Shown here piece after piece: positions 7,834 through 15,419 of a stretch of DNA of 16,606 nt. The DNA comes from an uncultured Treponema sp. (GTDB lineage: Bacteria > Spirochaetota > Spirochaetia > Treponematales > Treponemataceae), in assembly GCA_937892225.1 (NCBI GenBank), contig CALAUH010000347.1:1-16606 (forward strand). The letters run 5' to 3'. Position 1 is the stretch's first letter; each line of letters begins with the position of its first letter. Position numbers and translations under genes: made by a program. The notes below the pieces were generated by a model. It saw nothing but the letters and a program-made list of their open reading frames with translations. It was not told the origin of the DNA and made no database searches.

Positions 7834-9045
7834 ATGATGACAGACAAAGATTTTTTATATAATTGCAAAAAAGATATTATTGAATTACAGACACTTTTAA
7901 CTTCAATTCCAGCAATCGCTCCAGAAGGAAATGGCGACGGTGAATCTAAAAAATGTGACGCATTAGAATCCTGGCTTAAAGAAAAAGGTTTTAACAATAT
8001 AGAAAGATTTGAAGTTCCAGATAAAAGAGTAAGTTCTGGCGTAAGACCTTCTTTAGTAGTAACGATTCCAGGTTTAGATGATAATCAGCATATTTGGGTA
8101 ATGGCGCATATTGATGTTGTTCCAACTGGAGATTTATCTTTGTGGCAAACAGATCCATGGAAAGTTGTAGAAAAAGATGGAAAACTTTATGGACGCGGCG
8201 TCGAAGATAATCAGCAGGGATTATGTTCTGCCGTTTTTGCTGCTTTGTATTATATAAAAAATAATTTAAAACCAACTTCAACAGTAAAACTTTTGTTCGT
8301 AGCTGATGAAGAAAATGGTAGCACTTACGGAACAATTCATCTTATTCATAATACAAATTTGTTCCGTAAAAATGATTTGATTTATATTCCAGATGGTGGA
8401 GATAAAGAAGGTCGTACAATAGAAATAGCAGAAAAAAATTTATTGTGGTTAAACGTTCATGTTATTGGAAAACAAACACATGGCAGTAGACCAGATAATG
8501 GTGCAAATGCATGTCTTGCAGCCTGTGATTTATCTTTAAAACTTCACAATCTGGAAAATGTATTTAATAAAAAAGACAGTTTATTTGAACCAGATTATTC
8601 AACATTCCAGCCAACAAAACGTGCAAAAAATGTAGACAGCATAAATATAATCCCAGGAGAAGACTGGTTCTGTATGGACTGTAGAATTTTACCATGCTAT
8701 TCTCTGGAAGAAGTTTTGGTAAAAGTTGATAAATGCTGTAAAGAAATAGAAGAAAAATACAACGTAAAAGTTGAATATACAACTCCACAAAAATCAGAAA
8801 GTCCTGCAACTTCTATAAATGCACCTGTAGCTCAAAAACTTGCAGCGGCAATTAAAAAAGTTCACAATCTTGAACCAAAATTTATTGGAATCGGCGGCGG
8901 TACAGTTGGTGCAGAATTTAGACGTGAAGGAATTGATGCAGTAGTATGGAGCACCTTAGATGATCAGGCACACGAACCAAACGAATATTGTATAATCGAC
9001 AACCTGATTAAAGATGCTCTAACATTGATAGAATTATTCAGATAA
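7834..9045 (+). CDS. M20-family zinc metallopeptidase / amidohydrolase
   Basis: 403 residues. The M20 di-zinc site is complete: His 92 and Asp 94 in MAHIDVVP, bridging Asp 125 in GRGVEDNQQG, catalytic Glu 159 and metal Glu 160 in ADEENGS, Asp 187 in IPDGGD, and His 380 in DDQAHEPNE. His 216 in the small dimerisation domain (KQTHGSRPDNGANA) matches the residue that completes the neighbouring active site in dimeric members. The family cleaves N-acyl amino acids or dipeptides (ArgE, DapE, PepV, carboxypeptidase G2 type). Specificity cannot be read from the sequence, and DapE or ArgE is not clearly favoured. No signal peptide, so cytoplasmic. GAGG lies six bases before the ATG; the second ATG codon is an equally possible start. 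Its stop directly abuts the stop of convergent mraY. Confidence 0.9.
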   Translation: MMTDKDFLYNCKKDIIELQTLLTSIPAIAPEGNGDGESKKCDALESWLKEKGFNNIERFEVPDKRVSSGVRPSLVVTIPGLDDNQHIWVMAHIDVVPTGDLSLWQTDPWKVVEKDGKLYGRGVEDNQQGLCSAVFAALYYIKNNLKPTSTVKLLFVADEENGSTYGTIHLIHNTNLFRKNDLIYIPDGGDKEGRTIEIAEKNLLWLNVHVIGKQTHGSRPDNGANACLAACDLSLKLHNLENVFNKKDSLFEPDYSTFQPTKRAKNVDSINIIPGEDWFCMDCRILPCYSLEEVLVKVDKCCKEIEEKYNVKVEYTTPQKSESPATSINAPVAQKLAAAIKKVHNLEPKFIGIGGGTVGAEFRREGIDAVVWSTLDDQAHEPNEYCIIDNLIKDALTLIELFR

Positions 9046-10122
9046 TTAACGAATCTTTAAGATAATTCCTAAAACACCAACAGTAATTAAAATCTGTAAA
9101 ATCATAAATTTGATTAAAACCTGAGTTGGTGACCATCCGCGATTTTTTCTCATATGATCATGCAATGGAAAACGGATATTTTCAAAAATTTTAATTTTAA
9201 AGAAACGAAGCAAAAATACTTTTAATAATCCCATTCCGCCATTAACAAAAATCATTGTCGAAGTTGCAAAGAATAAAAATGGATTACCAGAAGCCATTAC
9301 ACAAACACCAATAAAAAATCCTAAAGCACGGCTTCCGGCATCTCCCATAAGACATTTACTTGGGAAAGCATTGTGCCACAAATACCCCATAACAACACCG
9401 GCCATTGCAAAAATCATGATAGCCCAGTTTGCTCCAGCTGCAAAATGTGGAACAAGAAGATATTCTGCAATATCAACATGACCTAAAATAAAGTAAAAGA
9501 TAATTCCAAGAGTAATTAAAGCTATTAAAACCAATGTTGAAGAAAGACCGTCTACACCATCTGTACAATTTGTCGTATTAATAGAAGCCCATAATAAAAC
9601 AGTTGATAAAATAATATAAACAACAGGATTAATAACAATTTCATGTGATACAAAAGGTATCCAGAATTTAACAGTACCGTCTGCAGAAAGCTGTTTTAAT
9701 CCATAATAAAGAATAAAAGAAGCAGCAACACTCAAAGCAAGATCAAGTGCACCTTTTAAATATTCGCCCCAGCTTGTTATACTTCTATCATCAAGATAAC
9801 CGGTTAGCATTGTAAGCCAAGTTAAAACTATAATTAATGCACGAGTCCAGCTCATTGGTACAAACAGAATACAGATTATAACAAAGATTGAAATAAAAAC
9901 TATTCCTGAACCAGTAGGCTTTCCCTTTGCTGCTTCAGCGTTATCTTTTAAAGTAAATTCACGACCTCTATCATGAGGAAGTTTATCGTAAAACTTTGGA
10001 ATTATTTTATATACAGCAAAATAACCTGTAAAAAGTGCAAGTCCTATTAAAACTGTATAAGAACATAAAAGACGTGCAGGTCCCCAATACTGTTGTAAAA
10101 ACACACCCAAACTATATAACAT
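9046..10122 (-). CDS. mraY: Phospho-N-acetylmuramoyl-pentapeptide transferase
   Basis: 358 residues, the normal length for MraY. This polytopic inner-membrane enzyme moves phospho-MurNAc-pentapeptide from UDP onto undecaprenyl phosphate to make lipid I. Diagnostic motifs appear in order: GKPTGSG (67-73), the catalytic Asp pair LDD (110-112) on the cytoplasmic loop, TNCTDGVDGL (184-193), the nucleophile-region MGDAGS with Asp 261, and PLHDHM (319-324), which corresponds to the usual PLHHH. The middle His of that triple is Asp here. About ten hydrophobic helices are present. AGAGG lies in the 14-base gap after the PurH-like gene, so the two are almost certainly one operon. No mur, fts or mra genes are adjacent, so this mraY sits outside a division-cell-wall cluster, at least within the window. 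Confidence 0.93.
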   Translation of the reverse strand: MLYSLGVFLQQYWGPARLLCSYTVLIGLALFTGYFAVYKIIPKFYDKLPHDRGREFTLKDNAEAAKGKPTGSGIVFISIFVIICILFVPMSWTRALIIVLTWLTMLTGYLDDRSITSWGEYLKGALDLALSVAASFILYYGLKQLSADGTVKFWIPFVSHEIVINPVVYIILSTVLLWASINTTNCTDGVDGLSSTLVLIALITLGIIFYFILGHVDIAEYLLVPHFAAGANWAIMIFAMAGVVMGYLWHNAFPSKCLMGDAGSRALGFFIGVCVMASGNPFLFFATSTMIFVNGGMGLLKVFLLRFFKIKIFENIRFPLHDHMRKNRGWSPTQVLIKFMILQILITVGVLGIILKIR

Positions 10123-10136
10123 AAAAACCTCTAAAA

Positions 10137-11741
10137 CTAATATGATATATGAGACATTAATGTATATACCATGACTACATTATGCTCATTACAATATTCA
10201 ATAAATTCTTTATCATCTTGTGTACAGCCAGTCTGAATAATTGCACTTAAACCGTTTTTAATCAATTCCTTAATAGAATCACAAAGTTTAAGTTCTGTAT
10301 CACAAATTAATACATCTGCAACTTTTTTATCTTTTTTTGCAAGTTCTTTTGCCTCTTCATAAGCAAGAGAAACCGCCTTTTCTGCATATTTACATGATTG
10401 AGATATTCCTACAACTGCATTGTCTTTTACAAGAACTGCTGAATAAGTTTTTGAATTCATGGCAAGCATCATTCCAAAAGCCATTTCATCAGTAAATTGC
10501 TGAGAAGGTCTGTTTTTTGTTTTTATATACCACTGATCAAAAATAACAGAATCTCTCATCTGGAACAAAAGTCCGCCGTTTACCAGTTGTAAATCATATT
10601 TAGAGCTGGTAATTTTTGCAGTAGGAATTAATTTGATTTTATTATTTGCAGATAAAATTTCTTTTGCTTTTTCTGTAAAATCTGGTGCAACAATTGCTTT
10701 TAATTCATACTTTATCATTTCTGATGCTGCATTTTCATCAACAACTGCACTACATCCAATTATTACATCACTGATTTTATCAGTATTAAAATTATATGTT
10801 TTTTCGAACGATTCTTTAATATTAGTAGAAAGTGCCGCTCCAAGAATCGTTTTAAATTTAATCGCAATTGTAAAAACAGTTCCAGTCAACGGTGTAAACT
10901 GTGTCGTAAAATTATAACCGTCAGCATTTACACTTTTTACTGTATACTGATTCTTTAGATTTTCATAAACCGAACTGATAATTTCCCATGCATTACAAAC
11001 ATCACAAACAGTATTATAATCAAGTTCGTCTTTTTGAATTTCGTTCAAACTACTTACAGCACCAGTATCGTCTGGTATTCTGTAAACACTCGCCTTCTGA
11101 TTAATATTTGCGCCAGATTTAAGTTCACTCTGTTTTATAAAAGGAAAAGTAAGATATTTTGTAAATTCATTATTCCATTTAGGATCCATTAAAACTGAAT
11201 TAGCAATTCCAGAATCATAAGCAGAAACAAGATTCAAAGCCTTTGCAGCAAGATATGTTCTAAACTGAGGTGTAATATTTTTTGTTTTAATCTGAATCAT
11301 CGCTTCATCATAATCTTCCGGATCAGTCAGAATTAAAATATTTTCATGATTAACAAATGAATTTCGTATTAACGTAGATATATAAAAACTAAACGGTTTA
11401 GAAATCTTTTTATATTTTTCTCCAGTCATCTTTTTTTCAAAAAATGGCTTTACATTCATACAAACAAGAAAAACATTACAATTATTTTTTTCTGCAGACT
11501 GTTCTTCTTCCTCTTCAACATATTTTGTATTAAGAATCTGTCTTATTAAAGCAGTCGTATCAGTTAAAAAGTGAGAATTTTCTACAAGAGCAGATTCACG
11601 TTCAACAGGGATTCCATTTTCTCTTAAAAATTCTTCTGTTTTATTTGCAGAACACAAAGTCCATCCGCTGTCAACAAGAAACTTAGAAAAAGGAATTAAT
11701 CCAGTTATATTTTCAACATGAATAATTGCGCGTTTAATCAT
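10137..11741 (-). CDS. PurH (AICAR transformylase/IMP cyclohydrolase) homologue with degenerate active sites
   Basis: 534 residues, full PurH length, collinear with PurH but strongly diverged. Recognisable landmarks are the MGS-like start (KRAIIHVENITGLIPFSKFL, 3-22), a VFLVCMNVKPF strand (90-100) matching 'DLVVVNLYPF', ILTDPEDYDE (137-146), FRTYLAAKALNLVSAYDSGIA (160-180), LDYNTVCDVCNAWE (240-253) matching 'LSYNNILDADAA', GGLLFQMRD (389-397), and AIIQTG plus NEHNVVMVYT near the C-terminus. The catalytic motifs are missing. The KTLHP element of the cyclohydrolase is absent. RYGENPHQ is KSGANINQ (208-215). The KHxNPCG transformylase motif is FKTILGA (296-302), without the essential Lys-His pair. 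GGSIRD is GCTQDD. The final RHF is SHI. I infer loss of both activities. It precedes mraY by 14 bases. The start lacks a Shine-Dalgarno sequence. Confidence 0.8.
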   Translation of the reverse strand: MIKRAIIHVENITGLIPFSKFLVDSGWTLCSANKTEEFLRENGIPVERESALVENSHFLTDTTALIRQILNTKYVEEEEEQSAEKNNCNVFLVCMNVKPFFEKKMTGEKYKKISKPFSFYISTLIRNSFVNHENILILTDPEDYDEAMIQIKTKNITPQFRTYLAAKALNLVSAYDSGIANSVLMDPKWNNEFTKYLTFPFIKQSELKSGANINQKASVYRIPDDTGAVSSLNEIQKDELDYNTVCDVCNAWEIISSVYENLKNQYTVKSVNADGYNFTTQFTPLTGTVFTIAIKFKTILGAALSTNIKESFEKTYNFNTDKISDVIIGCSAVVDENAASEMIKYELKAIVAPDFTEKAKEILSANNKIKLIPTAKITSSKYDLQLVNGGLLFQMRDSVIFDQWYIKTKNRPSQQFTDEMAFGMMLAMNSKTYSAVLVKDNAVVGISQSCKYAEKAVSLAYEEAKELAKKDKKVADVLICDTELKLCDSIKELIKNGLSAIIQTGCTQDDKEFIEYCNEHNVVMVYTLMSHISY

Positions 11742-11816
11742 AAATACTATTCTAACAGAAAATCAAAACTATTAAAATACTTTTCTGTATCATCAAATTC
11801 TGATAAAATACATTTA
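11742..11816. promoter_or_regulatory. Divergent promoter region between PurH-like gene and aroA
   Basis: These 75 bases lie between two head-to-head genes when aroA is started at 11817. TAAAAT (11804-11809) is a -10-like element only eight bases before the aroA ATG. On the minus strand TAGAAT ends seven bases before the ATG of the PurH-like gene. No Shine-Dalgarno sequence is visible in front of either start, and neither -10-like element has a convincing -35 partner. If these are the true -10 boxes, both mRNAs would begin at or very near their start codons. Confidence 0.3.
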
Positions 11817-13127
11817 ATGAATTTTCTAGTTACTTCATCAAATTTAAAAGGTACAATTACAATTCCGTCATCAAAAAGTCATACAATTCGAGCTTTTATT
11901 TTAAGTGCAATCGCCGAAGGTACAAGCTGCATTATTAATCCTCTTTTAAGTGATGACGTTCTTTCTACAATACAGGCAGTTAAACAGATAGGCGCAGAAG
12001 TAACAGAGAAAAAACAGGATGATTCTATCATTTTTGAAATACAAGGTGCCGGTAAAAATCTTCACCTTCCACAAAAAATAATCGATGTTCAAAATTCCGG
12101 CTCGCTTTTATATTTTTTAATTCCCATTCTTTCTACACTTCCAGGCAGTTTTACATTTACAGGCGATGAATCAATAAAAAAACGCCCCGTAAATCATCTT
12201 GCAAGTGCAATAAAACAGCTGGGTGCAGAAGTTTCTACAGTTCAAGATTATTGTCCAATCACAGTACGCGGACCGGTAAATCTAGATAAAACTTTAGTTA
12301 CAGAAGGTTCCTTATCTCAATATATCAGTGGATTTATGATGGCAGCTGCATTAACCAAAAAGAAATTCTACATCAATCTTACAAATCCAAAAGAAACACC
12401 GTACTTAAAAATGACATCCTTATGGCTGAAAGAATGTAATGTAAAAACAAGATTATCATCAGATTATAAAAAAATAAAAATTTCAGGAAAAGGAAAACTT
12501 TCTTCTTTTGTAAAAGAAATTCCTGGTGACTGGGAAAGTGCTGCATTTCCTTTAGTTGCCGCTTTAATTACACAGTCACAAATTACAATCAGAAACGTAG
12601 ATTTTTCTAAAACACAAGGTGACAGAATCATTCTTAAAATTCTAAAATCAATCGGAGCAAAAATTAAGACTGACAAAAAAAACAATCTTCTTATAATAAA
12701 AAAATCTGAACTAAAAACAAAAAACAAACCTTTAACAATTGATATTTCCGACATTCCAGATGCAATCTGTATTCTTTTAGTTACAGCATGTTTTACAAAA
12801 GGTAATACAATCATAAAAGAAATATCTATCTGCAGAAAAAAAGAAACTGACAGAGTTCAGGCAATGTGCAGTCAGCTGATAAAACTCGGTGCCGATATTA
12901 AAATTAAAGATGAAACAATTTATATAAATGGTAACAACTGTAAATTACACGGAGGAACAGTAAGTTCTTTTAAAGACCATCGAATTGCCATGGCTTTTAC
13001 ATGCTTTGCCCTTGGACTAAAACCTAATGATTCAGTTATAATAGAAGACGCAGAATGTTATAAAATATCTTTTCCAGATTTTTATGATAAAATGAAAAAT
13101 ATCAATGCAAATATACAACAGCAATAA
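11817..13127 (+). CDS. aroA: 3-phosphoshikimate 1-carboxyvinyltransferase (EPSP synthase), divergent
   Basis: 436 residues from the ATG at 11817, typical for the family. This enzyme joins shikimate-3-phosphate and PEP in the shikimate pathway. The open frame extends upstream to an ATG at 11718, but that would overlap the divergent gene, and homology starts only at the later Met. Motifs present: PSSKSHTIR (17-25, Lys 20 and Arg 25), GDESIKKRP (116-124), SQYISGFMM (167-175), PGDWESAAF (236-244), catalytic Asp 315 in IPDA, KKETDR with Glu 343 (341-346), and DHRIAM (387-392). Unusual points are NSGSLLY (93-99) where NSGTxxR is normal, LSQ for SSQ, and YKISFPD (415-421) where the conserved Lys of KTFPD is shifted. 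The methyltransferase gene follows after 11 bases, so they form one operon. Confidence 0.88.
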   Translation: MNFLVTSSNLKGTITIPSSKSHTIRAFILSAIAEGTSCIINPLLSDDVLSTIQAVKQIGAEVTEKKQDDSIIFEIQGAGKNLHLPQKIIDVQNSGSLLYFLIPILSTLPGSFTFTGDESIKKRPVNHLASAIKQLGAEVSTVQDYCPITVRGPVNLDKTLVTEGSLSQYISGFMMAAALTKKKFYINLTNPKETPYLKMTSLWLKECNVKTRLSSDYKKIKISGKGKLSSFVKEIPGDWESAAFPLVAALITQSQITIRNVDFSKTQGDRIILKILKSIGAKIKTDKKNNLLIIKKSELKTKNKPLTIDISDIPDAICILLVTACFTKGNTIIKEISICRKKETDRVQAMCSQLIKLGADIKIKDETIYINGNNCKLHGGTVSSFKDHRIAMAFTCFALGLKPNDSVIIEDAECYKISFPDFYDKMKNINANIQQQ

Positions 13128-13138
13128 AAGAGAAAAAA

Positions 13139-14329
13139 GTGAAAGTTATAACAGAAGATAAACAATATTTAGAATCACAACTCATAACTTATATCGGTAA
13201 CAAACGTGCTCTTTTACCATTTATTGAACAGGCATTGAATATTGTAAAAAAAGATTTAAATAAAGATAAACTTTCATGTCTGGATATTTTTTCTGGAAGC
13301 GGAATAGTTGCACGTTATTTAAAACAATTTTCTTCCAATATAACAGTAAATGATTTAGAAGAATATTCGTGCATTATAAACAGGTGTTACCTTTCAAATT
13401 TAACTGATTCAGAAAAATCAGAACTCGCAGATTTGTTTTCAAAGCTGGACGATAAAATTAATAAAAAAATGCTTGCTTTAGAAAAAGATAAAGAAAACGG
13501 CATATATAAAGAACCTGGTTTTATTTCTGAACTTTATTCACCAGATGATATAAACAATATTAAAAAAGAAGAACGTTGTTTTTATACTCCGTATAATGCC
13601 AACTATCTTGATATTGCAAGACAACTTATAGAAAAAGAAATACCTGAAAAATATAAAGATTTTTTTATTGCACCTTTATTAAGCGAAGCATCCATTCACG
13701 CAAATACAGCTGGAATTTTTAAAGGATTTTATAAAAACTCAAAAACAAAAACCGGACAGTTTGGCGGAAACGGGAAAAACGCACTTTCAAGAATAATGGG
13801 ACAAATAAAAATAAAAATGCCTGTATTTTCAAATTTTAGCTGTCCGTCAAAGGTTTTTAATCAAAATGCAAACGAATTAGTTTTACAAGATGAATTGTAT
13901 TCATTAAACAACGGAGAACCTTTTGATTTAGCATATCTCGACCCTCCTTATAACCAGCATCCATACGGTTCTAATTATTTTATGCTGAACTTAATTGCAA
14001 AATACAAACGACCTGATGAAGAACTTATAAGTAGAGTTTCCGGTATACCAAAAGACTGGCATCGTTCTGAATATAACAAAAAGAAAAAAGTTCAGGATGC
14101 ATTTTATTCTCTTGTACAAAACATCAAAGCAAAATATATTCTTATCTCATTTAATTCAGAAGGATTTTTAACAAAAGAACAGATGATTGAACTGTTATCC
14201 AAATGTGGAAACGTCCAGGTTCTTGAATCACAGTACAATACTTTCCGAGGCTCACGCAATCTCTGCGACCGCGAAATCCACGTAAAAGAATATCTGTTCC
14301 TTGTTAAAAAAAATCCTATTCAAGCCTGA
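13139..14329 (+). CDS. D12-class N6-adenine DNA methyltransferase, orphan
   Basis: 396 residues from a GTG start; no other in-frame start occurs before the conserved N-terminus, and AAGAG lies a few bases upstream. Domain order is that of alpha-type adenine methylases. Motif X is YIGNKRALLPFI (18-29). The SAM-binding motif I is LDIFSGSGIV (48-57). A long target-recognition region spans about 85-250. The catalytic motif is DPPY (268-271) in YLDPPYNQHPYGSNYF. Conserved C-terminal strands end in TFRGSRNL (368-375) and VKEYLFLVKK. The family transfers methyl from SAM to the N6 of adenine in a specific DNA site; the site cannot be inferred. No restriction endonuclease gene is adjacent: upstream is aroA, downstream a convergent lipoprotein gene. 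It is thus an orphan or split modification enzyme. Its last 14 bases overlap the 3' end of the convergent gene. Confidence 0.9.
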   Translation: MKVITEDKQYLESQLITYIGNKRALLPFIEQALNIVKKDLNKDKLSCLDIFSGSGIVARYLKQFSSNITVNDLEEYSCIINRCYLSNLTDSEKSELADLFSKLDDKINKKMLALEKDKENGIYKEPGFISELYSPDDINNIKKEERCFYTPYNANYLDIARQLIEKEIPEKYKDFFIAPLLSEASIHANTAGIFKGFYKNSKTKTGQFGGNGKNALSRIMGQIKIKMPVFSNFSCPSKVFNQNANELVLQDELYSLNNGEPFDLAYLDPPYNQHPYGSNYFMLNLIAKYKRPDEELISRVSGIPKDWHRSEYNKKKKVQDAFYSLVQNIKAKYILISFNSEGFLTKEQMIELLSKCGNVQVLESQYNTFRGSRNLCDREIHVKEYLFLVKKNPIQA

Positions 14330-15299
14330 CAATTGCCATTAACGGCAGATGATCTGAAAACCCTTCACCATTATAAATCTTAAATTCAATCGGAATACCA
14401 CTTTCATCTGCCCATGGCGAATACGCCAGAACTTCAAACGAAAGCAAATCACAGTCACCATACAAAAAAATCTGGTCTATTTTTTCCCAGGACTCATTGT
14501 AATAATAACTACCAATCGGATTATCATTCCATGAAGTTTTAACAATGACTGAATCACTTTTACCAAATCCCGCTCCACGTAAAAAAACATCTTCATCATC
14601 AAACTCATCAGATTTAACGAAATCATCTAAATCCCGATTAAAATCTCCACACAGAATAATTCTTTTACAATCATCTTCATCAACAGAATCTCGAATTTGT
14701 AATGCAAGCACAGACTCCTGCCAATCACGCCATACTTCAGAAAGACCGTCTTCATTCGCTTTCGATTTCCAATGATTTACAAATAATCGCACATCCTTTT
14801 TACCCGTAAATACATCAACCTGCATCAGATATCTCATCGAAGGCTGTACCTTTTCAAACACCTGAACATCAAGAAAATGACACTTTATATTTTTTAACTC
14901 AAACTTCGAAAAAACAGCACATCCAATAGCGCTATCATCTTTTTTACAAAAACTCGAAAACTGAAAATCACTCTTACCAAAAGATGAACCATTACACAAC
15001 ATATTACTAATATCAAAAACTACATTTTCATTCTCAATTTCTTCAAAAACAAAAACATCAGCATCAATAGTTTTCATAAAACTGCATAAGCGTTCTACTC
15101 TTTTTAAATAAACATCCTTATTCCAATTTTTATTTTTAATAAAATCAGAATATTCAGTTCCAGAAACTTCTGCATCAAAAAAAGTCTGAACATTCCAGGT
15201 AACAATCTTAATTTCATCATCATAAGAATTTAAATCCTTATCACAAGATAAAAACAAAAAAAGTCCTGCACATAAAACATAAAGTAAAAATTTACGCAT
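14316..15299 (-). CDS. Endonuclease/exonuclease/phosphatase-fold lipoprotein
   Basis: 327 residues. The signal peptide ends in the lipobox LFLSC with lipid Cys 19, so the protein is exported and anchored to a membrane. The EEP (DNase I-like) active-site set is visible: Asn 36 in TWNVQTFFD, the metal-binding Glu in FEEIEN (85-90), His 176 in NHWKSK, Asp 219 and Asn 221 in CGDFN, Asp 275 in EKIDQIF, and Asp 316 with His 317 in SDHLP. This fold cleaves phosphodiester or phosphomonoester bonds in nucleic acids, phosphoinositides or sphingomyelin. NHWKSK and the GDFN context favour a secreted nuclease. GGAGGAAT gives a strong ribosome-binding site. It lies 120 bases downstream of the RsmI-like gene. 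Confidence 0.88.
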   Translation of the reverse strand: MRKFLLYVLCAGLFLFLSCDKDLNSYDDEIKIVTWNVQTFFDAEVSGTEYSDFIKNKNWNKDVYLKRVERLCSFMKTIDADVFVFEEIENENVVFDISNMLCNGSSFGKSDFQFSSFCKKDDSAIGCAVFSKFELKNIKCHFLDVQVFEKVQPSMRYLMQVDVFTGKKDVRLFVNHWKSKANEDGLSEVWRDWQESVLALQIRDSVDEDDCKRIILCGDFNRDLDDFVKSDEFDDEDVFLRGAGFGKSDSVIVKTSWNDNPIGSYYYNESWEKIDQIFLYGDCDLLSFEVLAYSPWADESGIPIEFKIYNGEGFSDHLPLMAIVRLE

Positions 15300-15334
15300 A
15301 TTCCTCCAGTCACTTAAGACAATAAGATAATTAA

Positions 15335-15352
15335 AATGATTAAAAAATCATT
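15335..15352. repeat. Small AT-only inverted repeat upstream of the EEP lipoprotein gene
   Basis: AATGATT (15335-15341) and AATCATT (15346-15352) form a 7-bp perfect stem with a four-base loop. On the minus strand it is followed by TTTTAATTAT. It could be a weak terminator for the RsmI-like gene or an operator for the EEP gene, but the stem is all but GC-free and the T tract is interrupted. Confidence 0.3.
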
Positions 15353-15419
15353 AAGAGAGTTCAAATATAATATTGTTTTAAAATGAAAAAAAAGGAAGTT
15401 TTTTGAAAAAAAAATTAAA

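Noticed and set aside
10137..11741. Canonical purH annotation
   Set aside because: The overall fold matches, but the residues needed for both reactions are not at their expected places, so a functional name would mislead.
11718..11816. Longer aroA with 33 extra N-terminal residues
   Set aside because: The extra segment has no family similarity, lacks a ribosome-binding site, and would overlap the divergent gene's start; the Met at 11817 sits just before the conserved KGTITIPSSK segment.
13139..14329. Complete restriction-modification system
   Set aside because: Both neighbours are identified (aroA and a secreted EEP lipoprotein), so no endonuclease or specificity subunit is adjacent.
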